A stretch of 64,000 bases of DNA from Microbispora sp. NBC_01189 (GTDB lineage Bacteria > Actinomycetota > Actinomycetes > Streptosporangiales > Streptosporangiaceae), in contig NZ_CP108581.1 of the NCBI RefSeq assembly GCF_036010665.1, positions 3,453,501 to 3,517,500 on the forward strand, written 5' to 3'. Below the pieces are notes generated by a model. It did not search any database. It saw only the letters and a program-made list of their open reading frames with translations, and was not told the DNA's origin. Every line of letters begins with the position of its first letter. Position 1 is the stretch's first letter. Both the position numbers and the translations under genes were made by a program. This document shows positions 56,279 to 63,712 of the stretch, in pieces.

Positions 56279-56638
56279 TCAAGCGTCCGCTACATCCGTA
56301 GTGCCGCCTTCGCCGATTTTCCCCTGATGCTCGCTTCCCGTGTCGAAGAAGGTGTCAAGGTATTCATCCGGCTCGAGGTCGCTGTCCCTGAGCAGCGAGA
56401 AGACCTCGGTCCCGTGCGCCGGCGTCTCCTCGCCGAGGTGGTAGGACTGGGCTAAGCCCAGGTACTCGAAACTGGTTCCGTCGACATACTCCTCAGTCTC
56501 GCGTTCGGCCAGCAGAATGGCGTCCTCTGCGGAACCGGCACGCCAGAGGGTAATTCTCTCTTCGTAGGTGTCGTATGGCTCGCCCCATCGAAAGATGCAG
56601 CGAACCGCATACCAGCCCTTCTTCTGCGCCTCACTCAC
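56279..56638 (-). CDS. DUF4288-like protein, 119 aa
   Basis: The protein begins MSEAQKKGWYAVRCIFRWGE and continues YEERITLWRAGSAEDAILLAERETEEYVD, a pattern of the DUF4288 family, followed by an acidic C-terminus. Base composition is visibly less G+C-rich than the neighbours, pointing to horizontal gain. No function is known; such proteins are often near toxins or polymorphic-toxin immunity genes. A terminator-like hairpin follows. Confidence 0.7.
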   Translation of the reverse strand: MSEAQKKGWYAVRCIFRWGEPYDTYEERITLWRAGSAEDAILLAERETEEYVDGTSFEYLGLAQSYHLGEETPAHGTEVFSLLRDSDLEPDEYLDTFFDTGSEHQGKIGEGGTTDVADA

Positions 56639-56713
56639 GGTGAGTCATCCTGTGGCTCCCGCGTTCTCCGCGCAAGCGGACTTTGGACCTGAAGCGATCT
56701 CCGCCGTGCGGTT

Positions 56714-56740
56714 CTGTGCAGATATCTGTACAGTAGTGGT
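56714..56740 (+). promoter_or_regulatory. Operator and leaderless promoter of the Phd-RelE module
   Basis: CTGTGCAGAT and ATCTGTACAG (56714-56733) form a 20-bp palindrome with one mismatch. TACAGT (56729-56734) ends 6 bp before ATG 56741. The palindrome overlaps the -10, as expected for autorepression by the Phd-type antitoxin. Confidence 0.7.
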
Positions 56741-57049
56741 ATGAAGGTGCTGCATGATGCCGCCGAGCTGAGCGTCACGGAGGCGGCCCAGCGTGGGGTT
56801 GCTCGTCTGGTGGCCGACGCCGAGCGGGGGACCGATCTGGTGGTGACACGTCGCCACCAGCCGGTGGCGGCGGTGGTGAGCATCCGTCGCCTTAACGACC
56901 TTGAAGAGGCCGCGGCCGATCTCCGGGACTTGGCGCTCGTGCTCGCACGCTCGGTCACCGACACCGGAGAGCGTGTCCCGCTCGATGACGTGCTCTCCGC
57001 TTTCGGGCACACGCGGGAGTCGCTGGCCGCGCTGCCGGATGACGAGTAG
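56741..57049 (+). CDS. Phd/YefM family antitoxin
   Basis: The 102-aa protein has the Phd/YefM N-terminal fold (LSVTEAAQRGVARLVADAERGTDLVVTRRHQPVAAVVSIRRL) and an acidic helical C-terminus that would wrap the toxin. Leaderless start at ATG 56741. The toxin gene starts 3 bp after its stop. Confidence 0.9.
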   Translation: MKVLHDAAELSVTEAAQRGVARLVADAERGTDLVVTRRHQPVAAVVSIRRLNDLEEAAADLRDLALVLARSVTDTGERVPLDDVLSAFGHTRESLAALPDDE

Positions 57050-57052
57050 CCC

Positions 57053-57571
57053 GTGTCTGATGTCGTCTTCACCGCCCCGGCGGTCGATGACCTGCGGCGA
57101 ATCGGTCCGGACGCCGCGCCCAAGGTGCTCAAAAAGATCCTTCTTCTGCTGGAGAATCCGGAGGCCGGCTATCCACTGGGCGGGGAGCTGACCGGCTTCC
57201 GCAAGCTCGTGGTCGGACGTAGCACCTGGCGGGTCGTCTACCGGATCACGGACGACAAGTCGATCGAGATCTGCGAAGTATGGGCTGTAGGCGAGAGAGC
57301 CGACGGTGAGGTCTATGCCGAAGCCACAGCCAGGGTTCGTGCCGCTGGCACTGGGCGTCCGGAAGTAGTGCAGCTCGGCCAGATCATCGATCGCCTGGGC
57401 GCGCCGGCCGATGACATTCGCGTCGAGCACCCGCCTCCCAGGGAGCCGGTGCCGGATTGGCTCGCGGATCGTTTGATCTACACGGTCGGTATGTCTCGCG
57501 AGGACGTCGCCGCCCTCGACTTGCAGCAGGCGGTCGACCTCTGGGCTGACTTCCGGTCCAAGCCACGCTAG
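57053..57571 (+). CDS. RelE/ParE superfamily toxin with C-terminal extension
   Basis: Residues 1-90 are a RelE/ParE-like domain (VVFTAPAVDDLRRIGP, PLGGELTGFRKLVVGRSTWRVVYRI, EICEVWAVGERADGEVY). RelE toxins usually have 80-100 residues; this one has 172. The extra ~75 residues (PEVVQLGQIIDRLGAPADD..., DWLADRLIYTVGMSREDVAAL) are helical and of unknown role. GTG 57053. R4 starts 4 bp after the stop. Confidence 0.87.
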   Translation: MSDVVFTAPAVDDLRRIGPDAAPKVLKKILLLLENPEAGYPLGGELTGFRKLVVGRSTWRVVYRITDDKSIEICEVWAVGERADGEVYAEATARVRAAGTGRPEVVQLGQIIDRLGAPADDIRVEHPPPREPVPDWLADRLIYTVGMSREDVAALDLQQAVDLWADFRSKPR

Positions 57572-57575
57572 TTGC

Positions 57576-57680
57576 GAATTATTTCCCGGAGAGAATCGCT
57601 ACCACCAGCAATACCTTTTAAGGTGCCAAACGGCTACTGCGGCTCGGCGGCACCGGCGTGAGCTGCCCCGTCGGCCTGGT
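57576..57680 (+). repeat. msrA 3'-end copy R4 (frameshifted, 3'-truncated)
   Basis: It begins GAATTATTTCCC right after the RelE stop and runs to the codons of CPVGL. It has the same missing T as R2 and a further one-base loss near GGCTCGG. The right end is fused to the truncated 3' end of a GntR gene. Confidence 0.9.
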
Positions 57681-57689
57681 GCCCCGTCC

Positions 57690-57862
57690 TCGCGGAGCTT
57701 GGCGGTCACCTTGCGGATGGTCACGCGGGCGACGCCGAACTCGCCTTCCATCTGGACTTCGGTGATGAGGTAGCGAGGCCGGTACTCGCCCGTCTCGATG
57801 CGTGTGCGTACGACCTGGTAGATCTGCACCCACTCGGGTCGCGTCGGGTCATAGTCGATCAC
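57690..57862 (-). pseudogene. GntR-type winged-helix regulator, C-terminus lost
   Basis: From GTG 57862 the frame reads VIDYDPTRPEWVQIYQVVRTRI and FGVARVTIRKVTAKLREDG, the HTH of small actinobacterial GntR proteins. TACAGT ends 6 bp before the GTG. The usual end (VPGRGSFV) is missing; the frame continues into R4 antisense. Probably inactive, although the HTH itself is complete. Confidence 0.7.
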
Positions 57863-58012
57863 TCGGCAACTGTAGGTAGTAGCTCCGAACAAGACATACA
57901 AGCCTGAACAGGCCGAGGACGGAAGCCGCGCGGCAGCCTATCCGGAAATCCAAGCGCACAGTTCCGTGCCCGGTAGGAGCGCTTCCGCTTCCCACGAGTA
58001 CCGGCTCATCGC

Positions 58013-58753
58013 TCAGGCCCGGGCGGCGCGTTCGATCGCCACTCCCACCCCGTCGAGCAGGTGGTCAAGGCCGGCGCGGAAGTCGTCATCCGGAGCGGCC
58101 CCCGCGTGGGGGGCGAACACCCCGGCCTCGACGGCGCGGGCCAGCGCCGGGAATCGGCCGGGGTCGGCAAGCTCGGTGAGCAGGGCGGCGTACGCCCCGT
58201 CGGCCCTATCCTCTGGTTCGGCGGTCATGGACGTCAGGAGCTGGGCGGCACCGCGCACGTAGTGCAGCACCAGCATGACCACCGAGAACCGGGCCCGCGG
58301 GTCCAGCGGCGTGCCGCCGAGGGAGCGCAGCGCGGCGTCGAGCCAGGCGAGCTGGCCGGGGTCCATCGGCGGGGAGTTCGCCAGCTGGGCGATCCACGGA
58401 TGCCGCAGGTAGACGTCGAACAGTTCGACGGCCCACCGGGTGAGTGAGCCGCGCCAGTCGGCCGGCGCCGTGCCGAACTCCGGCGGCGGGCCGGGCGCGG
58501 CGGCCAGCATGAACAGCTGCAGGTCGTCCTTGCCGGTCACGTGCCGGTACAGCGACATGGGCGCGCAGCCGAGCCGTTCGGCGAGCCGGGCCATGGACAG
58601 CGCGGCCAGGCCCTCCTCGTCGGCGAGGGCGATGGCCGCCGTCACGATCCGCTCCAGGCTGAGCGCGGGCGTGCGTCCCCGCCCCTTCGGCTTGGCCCGC
58701 CCCCACAGCACGTTCAGCGCGTGCGGCAGCTCGTTCCCGATGTCGTCCGGCAT
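58013..58753 (-). CDS. TetR/AcrR family regulator (TetR_C_1 type)
   Basis: The 246-aa protein has the HTH at residues about 32-75 (LSLERIVTAAIALADEEGLAALSMARLAERLGCAPMSLYRHVTGKDDL) and a ligand-binding C-terminal domain. It is divergent from a DUF2306 membrane gene; three identical-type operators lie between them. It probably represses both genes and is released by a small hydrophobic ligand (inference). Confidence 0.92.
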   Translation of the reverse strand: MPDDIGNELPHALNVLWGRAKPKGRGRTPALSLERIVTAAIALADEEGLAALSMARLAERLGCAPMSLYRHVTGKDDLQLFMLAAAPGPPPEFGTAPADWRGSLTRWAVELFDVYLRHPWIAQLANSPPMDPGQLAWLDAALRSLGGTPLDPRARFSVVMLVLHYVRGAAQLLTSMTAEPEDRADGAYAALLTELADPGRFPALARAVEAGVFAPHAGAAPDDDFRAGLDHLLDGVGVAIERAARA

Positions 58754-58773
58754 TCCAGGGAGCTTACCAGTTT

Positions 58774-58826
58774 GCGTATGGTCTACGCGTTGCGTATATG
58801 GTACGCATTAAGCGTATGGCATACGC
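58774..58826 (+). promoter_or_regulatory. Three consecutive TetR-type operators
   Basis: Three 15-bp inverted repeats of the form GCGTA-N5-TACGC lie at 58774-58788, 58792-58806 and 58812-58826. The last (GCGTATGGCATACGC) is a perfect palindrome. Their starts are 18 and 20 bp apart, close to two helical turns, so dimers would bind on one face of the DNA in the tetR-DUF2306 promoter region. Confidence 0.8.
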
Positions 58827-58855
58827 ATTCACTGGACCGTCCCCCTGGAGCCGTC

Positions 58856-59575
58856 ATGCACACGACGATCGACAGTCCTCCGCCGGTATCGGCCCGCCGG
58901 CGTCCGTGGTGGCGGCGCCGCTGGACGGTGCCGCTCGGCCTGGTCACGGCCGGGTTCCTCGCGTTCTCGCTGCCGCCGTACCTGACCGGGGACCCGTCGC
59001 TGTCCCGGGTGCCGCAGCCACAAGGGTTCGGCCCGCACTACCCGCTGCTCGTGGCGCACGTGCTGTTCGCCTCGGTCGCTATGGTCACCGCGTTCTTCCA
59101 GGTGTGGCCGTGGTTCCGGCGGCGGCACCCGGTGGGGCACCGGCGCGCCGGGCGAGTCTACGTGTTCGCCGGGGTGCTGCCTGCCGGGCTGACCGGTCTG
59201 GTCATCGGGGCGCGTTCCCCGTTCGGGCTGTTCCTCGCGGTCAGCGACGTGCTCCTCGCCCTGCTGTGGCTCGCCTTCACCGTGGCGGGCTGGCGCGCCG
59301 CCCGCGCCCGCCGGTACGCCGACCACCGGCGCTGGATGCTGCGCAGCGCCGTGCTGACCTACTCCATTATCACCAACCGGGTGTGGACCGGGATTCTGAT
59401 CATCGCTCTGCCCCCGCTGCAGGACACTCTCTTCCACGGGGACCCCGATCTGATGGCGTGGACGATCTCCGGCCTGTCCGGCTGGCTCGGCTGGACGATC
59501 CCGCTGCTGGTCGTGGAGTGGTACCTGGAGCGCGAGGTGGCCCGCCGCGGCCGCCGCACCGCCCTCGCTACCTGA
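58856..59575 (+). CDS. DUF2306 membrane protein
   Basis: The 239-aa protein has six or seven membrane helices. The pattern HYPLLVAHVLFASVAMVTAFFQVWPWFRRRHP, then HRRAGRVYVFAGVLPAG and ADHRRWMLRSAVLTYSIITNRVW, is typical of DUF2306; conserved His residues at helix ends suggest haem or metal binding. ATG 58856 follows the operator region by 29 bp. Likely controlled by the divergent TetR. Function unknown. Confidence 0.8.
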   Translation: MHTTIDSPPPVSARRRPWWRRRWTVPLGLVTAGFLAFSLPPYLTGDPSLSRVPQPQGFGPHYPLLVAHVLFASVAMVTAFFQVWPWFRRRHPVGHRRAGRVYVFAGVLPAGLTGLVIGARSPFGLFLAVSDVLLALLWLAFTVAGWRAARARRYADHRRWMLRSAVLTYSIITNRVWTGILIIALPPLQDTLFHGDPDLMAWTISGLSGWLGWTIPLLVVEWYLEREVARRGRRTALAT

Positions 59576-59751
59576 TCCCGGAGGCCGGTCTCAGGCCGAC
59601 CCCGGTTTCCCTGGCACCACTCGGACTACGCCGAGCAGTATCGGGAGCTACAGCCTTTGCTGTGGCTCTGGCCGGGTGACCAGCGGGGACCGGAGCCCCG
59701 ATCGTTCGTCTCAGTGAAGGTAAGACCCGCCGGCAGGCCCCTGCCGCGTCG

Positions 59752-60150
59752 TCAGCGCGCGAACTTATCGCGGGCGGCTGGGGTGACGGGGGTGAAGAAG
59801 TTGACGAGGTTGCCGTCGGGGTCACGCAACAGGAGTGAGCGGTTGCCCCAGGGCATCGTGGTGGGCTCGTTGACGAACTCCTCGACGAAGCCGGACAGAT
59901 TCCGATGCACACCGTCCACGTCGTCGACGAGGAACTCGATGATCACAGTGTGGTTGTCGGCTGGCCGGGCAGCGCCAGGCGCGATGAGCGAGAGGGTCCG
60001 GGTGCTGCCGATCGCCAGGGTCCCGGAGGTGGTTCTGAGCTCGGCGAAGTCCTCGCTGTATCGGGTAGCGCGTACTTCCGTGGCTCGCTCGTAGAAGTCG
60101 ACGAGGCGTGCGACGTCGCCCGTGATGATCCGGATCGATACGAAGTCCAT
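59752..60150 (-). CDS. VOC (glyoxalase/bleomycin-resistance) family protein
   Basis: The 132-aa protein has two beta-alpha-beta-beta-beta modules: MDFVSIRIITGDVARLVDFYERATE and TVIIEFLVDDVDGVHRNL, and ends LLLRDPDGNLVNFFTPV. Metal-ligand positions fit the VOC fold. AGGGAG precedes ATG 60150. It is divergent from a broken WYL regulator that may once have controlled it. Substrate unknown. The 176-bp gap before it (59576-59751) shows no gene. Confidence 0.88.
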   Translation of the reverse strand: MDFVSIRIITGDVARLVDFYERATEVRATRYSEDFAELRTTSGTLAIGSTRTLSLIAPGAARPADNHTVIIEFLVDDVDGVHRNLSGFVEEFVNEPTTMPWGNRSLLLRDPDGNLVNFFTPVTPAARDKFAR

Positions 60151-60242
60151 GGTGGTCTCCCTGCTTATGGGTTGTTCTCCGACCGCAGGCTAGGACGAAT
60201 ACCGGACAGAAACCGCCCAGTATCTCCACTAACTTGTATGTC

Positions 60243-60938
60243 GTGGCTCGACCTACTCACCGCGTGCTCACGCTGTTAGAGCTCTTGCAGTCGGGCGGCA
60301 CCCGGACGATGGCCGAGCTCGCCGACCGGCTCGGCGTCGACGAGCGCACCGTACGGCGGGTACCGGCTCACACCCCCGGATACCGCGTGCCTCCGCTCAT
60401 GCTGAGCGACGACGAGGCGCTCGCCGTGCTGCTCGGCCTGGTCGCCGGTCGGGGTTGATGACGACGACAGGAACGGCGAGTGAGACGGCGGCGGCCAAGA
60501 TTCGCCGCCGCCGACGGCCGGCGCAGCGAACGGACGCTGCATCCATACGGGCTCGTCGCCCATTCGGACCGGTGGTACGTCACGGGCGCTGATCCCAAGA
60601 TCGGTGAGGAGCGGACCTTACGGCTGGATCGCATCGTGGACGCGAGGACCCTGCCCGGTTCGTTTGAGCCGCCCGCCGGGCTTGATCCGGCGCAGCGCGT
60701 TCTGTCGGCCCTCGCCAAGGCTCCGTACCGGCATGAAGTGGTCCTGCTCATCCAGGGGACGGTCGAGCAGATCCGCGCCCGGCTTCCCGCCAGCGTCGCG
60801 ACTGTGGAGGAGCCCGCATCTGCGCACGACACAGATCGCGACACCGAGGGCTGGCTCCGCGTCGAGTTGCGAGCGGAGCGGCTCGACTGGTTGCCTCCGG
60901 TGCTCGCGTCGCTCGACCGGCCGTTCGTCATCGAGTGA
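60243..60938 (+). pseudogene. WYL-domain (YafY-type) regulator, internally deleted and frameshifted
   Basis: GTG 60243, 7 bp after TAACTT, starts a correct DeoR-like HTH (THRVLTLLELLQSGGTRTMAEL, RLGVDERTVRR). About 24 residues are then missing before PGYRVPPLMLSDDEALAVLLGL, and the frame ends at 60458. Further frames give ASETAAAKIRR and, from 60510, the WYL domain (LHPYGLVAHSDRWYVTGADP, then EVVLLIQGTVEQIRARLP). At least two lesions; not functional as one protein. Confidence 0.82.
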
Positions 60939-61020
60939 CCAGACGAACTCCGCGGCCTTGTCGCCGCGCTGGCTGACCGGCTCGCGGCTTCCGCCCGCAG
61001 GATCCCTCCTGCCCCGGGCA

Positions 61021-61133
61021 CAGTTGTCGCGTGAAGCGGAGGGCTTTCACCAGCGAATTTGCCGAACGGCTACTGCGGCCTCGGCGGCACCGGTGTGAGC
61101 TGCCCCGTCGGCCTGACCGCCGGCGAAGCCTGA
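61021..61133 (+). repeat. msrA 3'-end copy R5
   Basis: The right part ([22 protein letters not shown] and stop, 61060-61133) is almost the same as R2. The left part keeps the LLPEA-type upstream extension (TTGTCGCGTGAAGCGGAGGGC) but 8-9 bp around the codons of YLFKV are lost. The gap 60939-61276 otherwise contains only short flanking sequence and the antitoxin promoter. Confidence 0.9.
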
Positions 61134-61276
61134 GCGTGGGTCTCGTCGGCCCGGAGGCGCCAGGCTTCCCGCCTGAAGGCACTGGGCCGGCAGCCTCGTC
61201 AGCGGCGAGGTTCGCGGAAGTGAAGCAGAGACGCTACGGGACTGTCCGTAGCAGCCCGACTGATTACACTCGATGC

Positions 61277-61480
61277 ATGAGCGTGATGCGCGAGGAACTC
61301 CACCACCTGGTTGATCGGCTGCCAGAGGAGAAGGTGGCTCCTCTGCTCAGGCTCGTCCGCGATCAGCTCGAAGAGCCGCCTGTCGTACGCGACCTGCCGT
61401 TCATCGGCTTGCTTAGGCGCACTCATGCTGCTGCCGGAGCGGCTCTGAGGACCGTCTCGCCCCGCGGTCCTGGGCAGTGA
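61277..61480 (+). CDS. Orphan antitoxin-like protein, 67 aa
   Basis: ATG 61277 lies 6 bp after TACACT (61265-61270), so a leaderless start is likely. The product begins MSVMREELHHLVDRLPEEKV, close to the antitoxin at 55255. The second half (PPVVRDLPFIGLLRRTHAAAG) resembles the end of such antitoxins. No toxin gene follows; a PIN remnant lies at 61615. Confidence 0.7.
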   Translation: MSVMREELHHLVDRLPEEKVAPLLRLVRDQLEEPPVVRDLPFIGLLRRTHAAAGAALRTVSPRGPGQ

Positions 61481-61514
61481 TCTGTTGGTCGAACGGCACG
61501 GGCGCGAGCCTTGC

Positions 61515-61560
61515 GATTTGTTGCCTGAAGTGGAGTGCTACCACCAGCAATACCTCTTTC
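61515..61560 (+). repeat. msrA 3'-end copy R6 (left end only)
   Basis: GATTTGTTGCCTGAAGTGGAG followed by the codons of CYHQQYLF. This matches the left ends of R2 and R5. Everything after YLF is missing and replaced by unrelated sequence. Confidence 0.8.
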
Positions 61561-61614
61561 GCGGCGCCGTCCGCCGCGCCGTCCCGCGAGACCGCGCCGC
61601 GGGGCGCACATCGC

Positions 61615-61713
61615 GTTCTCGGTGGTGTGGTGGTCGAACCGGTTACTCGGGAGATCGGGGAACAGGCCGGCAGAGCAATTGTCAAGAGCTGTGGATCGCG
61701 TCGACCGGCTTGA
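61615..61713 (+). pseudogene. PIN-domain toxin remnant
   Basis: The frame reads VLGGVVVEPVTREIGEQAGRA, similar to the internal VEPVT segment of PIN toxins (compare [17 protein letters not shown] of the toxin at 53862). The catalytic residues are absent. The rest of 61561-61740 shows no recognisable gene. Confidence 0.45.
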
Positions 61714-61749
61714 AGCCCGGATGCGACCTCATTGACCGACTGGGCAGCT

Positions 61750-61796
61750 GTAAAGGATTACTTGACACCCGTTAGGCGTAAAGGTATCCTTTACGC
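61750..61796 (+). promoter_or_regulatory. Strong promoter with palindromic operator
   Basis: TTGACA (61762-61767), a 17-bp spacer and TATCCT (61785-61790) make the best promoter in the window. A perfect palindrome with arms GCGTAAAGG and CCTTTACGC (61776-61796) covers the -10. It ends directly at the ATG, so the transcript is leaderless. A related half-site TAAAGGATTA lies at 61751-61760, before the -35. Confidence 0.85.
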
Positions 61797-62426
61797 ATGG
61801 TCGACTCCCCCCAGACCCTCACTGCCCTGAGCGGCTTGCTGGCCGAGCAGGCCGCTGCCCTGGCCCAGGCGGTGGGCGACCCGTTGGCGTCACCTGCCTA
61901 CCTCGACATGGTTCGGCGTGCTCAGCGCGTCGACGACCTGGCCGAGCAGGTGCTCAAGCTGTGCGTACAGCAGTCCCGAGATGCCGGCCACACCTGGCAG
62001 GAGCTCGGCGACCTGCTCGGAGTCACCCGCCAGGCCGCCTTCCAGCGGTTCGGCAAACCCATCGATCCCCGAACGGGAGAGCCCATGGACAAGACCGTCC
62101 GCATGCCCGACGCCGCAGAACGCGCGATCACGATCGCCACCGCCGTCCTCGACGGCCGCATGGACGAAGCCAGGCAGTCCTTCAACGCACAGGTCCTGGA
62201 GGCATTCACCGACGAGGTCCGGGCCAACGGCCTGGCCACGGTCACCGGCCTCGTCGGCGCCTTCGAAGGCTTTGGCGAGGGCGAGCCGTTCGTCCGACGC
62301 ATCGGCGACCACACGGTCGTCGACATCCCGCTGCGCTACGAGGCCGGCGACATGAAGGCCCGGGTCGCGTTCGACACGGACGAGAAGGTCGCCGGAATCG
62401 TCATCCTCGCCCCCGAGACCCCCTGA
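61797..62426 (+). CDS. HTH protein with C-terminal DUF3887-like domain
   Basis: The 209-aa protein has an N-terminal helical region with an HTH (HTWQELGDLLGVTRQAAFQRFGKP, residues about 66-90). It is followed by a DUF3887-like domain (ATAVLDGRMDEARQSFNAQVLEAF, EPFVRRIGDHTVVDIPLRYEAGDMKARVAFD). The promoter palindrome at its start suggests autoregulation. Many copies of this architecture occur in actinobacteria, without known role. Confidence 0.8.
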   Translation: MVDSPQTLTALSGLLAEQAAALAQAVGDPLASPAYLDMVRRAQRVDDLAEQVLKLCVQQSRDAGHTWQELGDLLGVTRQAAFQRFGKPIDPRTGEPMDKTVRMPDAAERAITIATAVLDGRMDEARQSFNAQVLEAFTDEVRANGLATVTGLVGAFEGFGEGEPFVRRIGDHTVVDIPLRYEAGDMKARVAFDTDEKVAGIVILAPETP

Positions 62427-62470
62427 ACCGCCACTCCGCATGCCGGCTGGTTGAACATCAGGAGATGCAG

Positions 62471-62800
62471 ATGAGCATGAACACGGCCGCCTATGACGAC
62501 GGCGGAATCCTCTGCGACGATCAGGGGCTCACCATCCGCCGCTACTACCCTTGGGGGACGAAGCGGATCCGCTACACCTCGATCAAGGGCGTTGAAACGC
62601 TCCCTCTGACCGGCCTGAACAGGGTGCGGAAGTGGCGAATTTGGGGCTCGGGAGACTTCATCCATTGGTGGAACCTCGATCCGCAGCGGCCAAAGAAGAA
62701 CGTCGCACTTGTGATCGACGTCGGACGCCGTGTGCGCCCCACGATCACTCCAGACGACCCAACTGCCGTCGCCCGGATCCTCGCCGAAATGACCAGGTGA
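62471..62800 (+). CDS. PH-domain-like small protein, 109 aa
   Basis: ATG 62471 has AGGAG 6 bp upstream. The protein (ILCDDQGLTIRRYYPWGTKRIRY, then WRIWGSGDFIHWWNLD and ALVIDVGRRVRPTITPDDP) is beta-rich and looks like the bacterial PH (bPH) type found in small actinobacterial proteins. It follows the HTH-DUF3887 gene by 44 bp and may share its promoter. Function unknown. Confidence 0.65.
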   Translation: MSMNTAAYDDGGILCDDQGLTIRRYYPWGTKRIRYTSIKGVETLPLTGLNRVRKWRIWGSGDFIHWWNLDPQRPKKNVALVIDVGRRVRPTITPDDPTAVARILAEMTR

Positions 62801-62848
62801 ACGGGCGCAGCGCGGGGGCGCAGTTCGCTGGCTGATCGGCTGCCATGC

Positions 62849-63112
62849 CTACGCTGGGGTCTTCGGGCGCTCGACCAGGACACCGTTCTCAAACCGGGCA
62901 CCCGCGCGGACGAGAGAAACCAGGTGGGCGCCGGTGATCGCGCGCCAGCGGGCCTGCGCGGGCTCCACCAGCTTGAACACCATCGCGAGGGCCGCCGTGG
63001 GGCTGCCGGCGCCGCGGGTGACCTTGGTCCGGAGCTTGACCGTGGAGCGTCGACTCGATGGGGTTCGTGATCCGCAGGTGGATCCAGTGCTCGGCCGGGA
63101 AGTCGTGGAACC
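62849..63112 (-). mobile_element. IS256-family transposase remnant (3' end)
   Basis: FHDFPAEHWIHLRITNPIEST is followed, after a small deletion and frame change, by KLRTKVTRGAGSPTAALAMV and AQARWRAITGAHLVSLVRAG. This is the C-terminus of an IS256-type transposase. The catalytic DDE part is gone and no terminal inverted repeat was found. The remnant's edge near 63112 abuts an AraC fragment. Confidence 0.8.
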
Positions 63113-63360
63113 CTTCGCCCGGCGCTTCACCGCGCTGATCGGCCAGCCCCCGATCACCTTCCTGACCTGGTGGCGGATGGCCGTCGCGGCCTGCCTGCTC
63201 CGAGAGACCGACGCACCCCTGAGCGGCATCGCCCAGCAGGTGGGGCACACCTCCGAGTTCGCCTTCGCCGCCGCCTTCAAACGCAACAACGGCATCGCAC
63301 CTGGCTTCTATCGCAAACAACGGCAGCCGACCGGGTGCCGGCATCGTCCTACACTGCCTG
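63113..63360 (+). pseudogene. AraC-family regulator, 3' fragment
   Basis: The frame reads FARRFTALIGQPPITFLTWWR and DAPLSGIAQQVGHTSEFAFAA, FKRNNGIAPGFYRK, the double-HTH end of an AraC regulator. The N-terminal domain and first helix are missing at the IS256 junction. Confidence 0.8.
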
Positions 63361-63712
63361 ATCATCCGCGCTTGAGTACCACCTGGTGGACAGGCATTCG
63401 ATTGCCTGACGCTGCAACTCGACAAGGTTGTCGAGGAAGTCGTAGTCGGTCATCAGCAACGTCTCGAGGCAGCAGGCGTACGGCACCGGCAGTTCTATCC
63501 GGGCTGACCTGCGCCAACGTCGGCCGCTTTGCCGCGTGGACACGAACCACGTGGTAGGCCCCGGCGGTGATCAGCGCCTTTCAGGCTACTTGCATTGCGG
63601 CGGTCAGCTGTGATCAAGGGATTTGAAAGCGGGCGGCCTTTCACTGGTTGCACAAGCCCGGGAGGCACAGGCAGAGGCCAGACCGGGACGCGCCCACACT
63701 CAGGAGATTCCG
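63361..63712 (+). other. 352-bp region without a supported gene
   Basis: The minus strand has a short frame (63349-63453; MTDYDFLDNLVELQRQAIEC) with lower G+C codon use, possibly a remnant. No repeat of the msrA tail, no clear terminator and no RNA gene is seen. AGGAG at 63701-63705 belongs to the following gene. Confidence 0.4.

Noticed and set aside
59640-59740. Short frame YAEQYRELQPLLWLWPGDQ as a gene fragment
   Set aside because: No start and no family recognised; too short to support a call.
60480-60938. An intact 152-aa WYL protein
   Set aside because: It lacks the HTH and has no supported start; it is the C-terminal part of the broken regulator starting at 60243.
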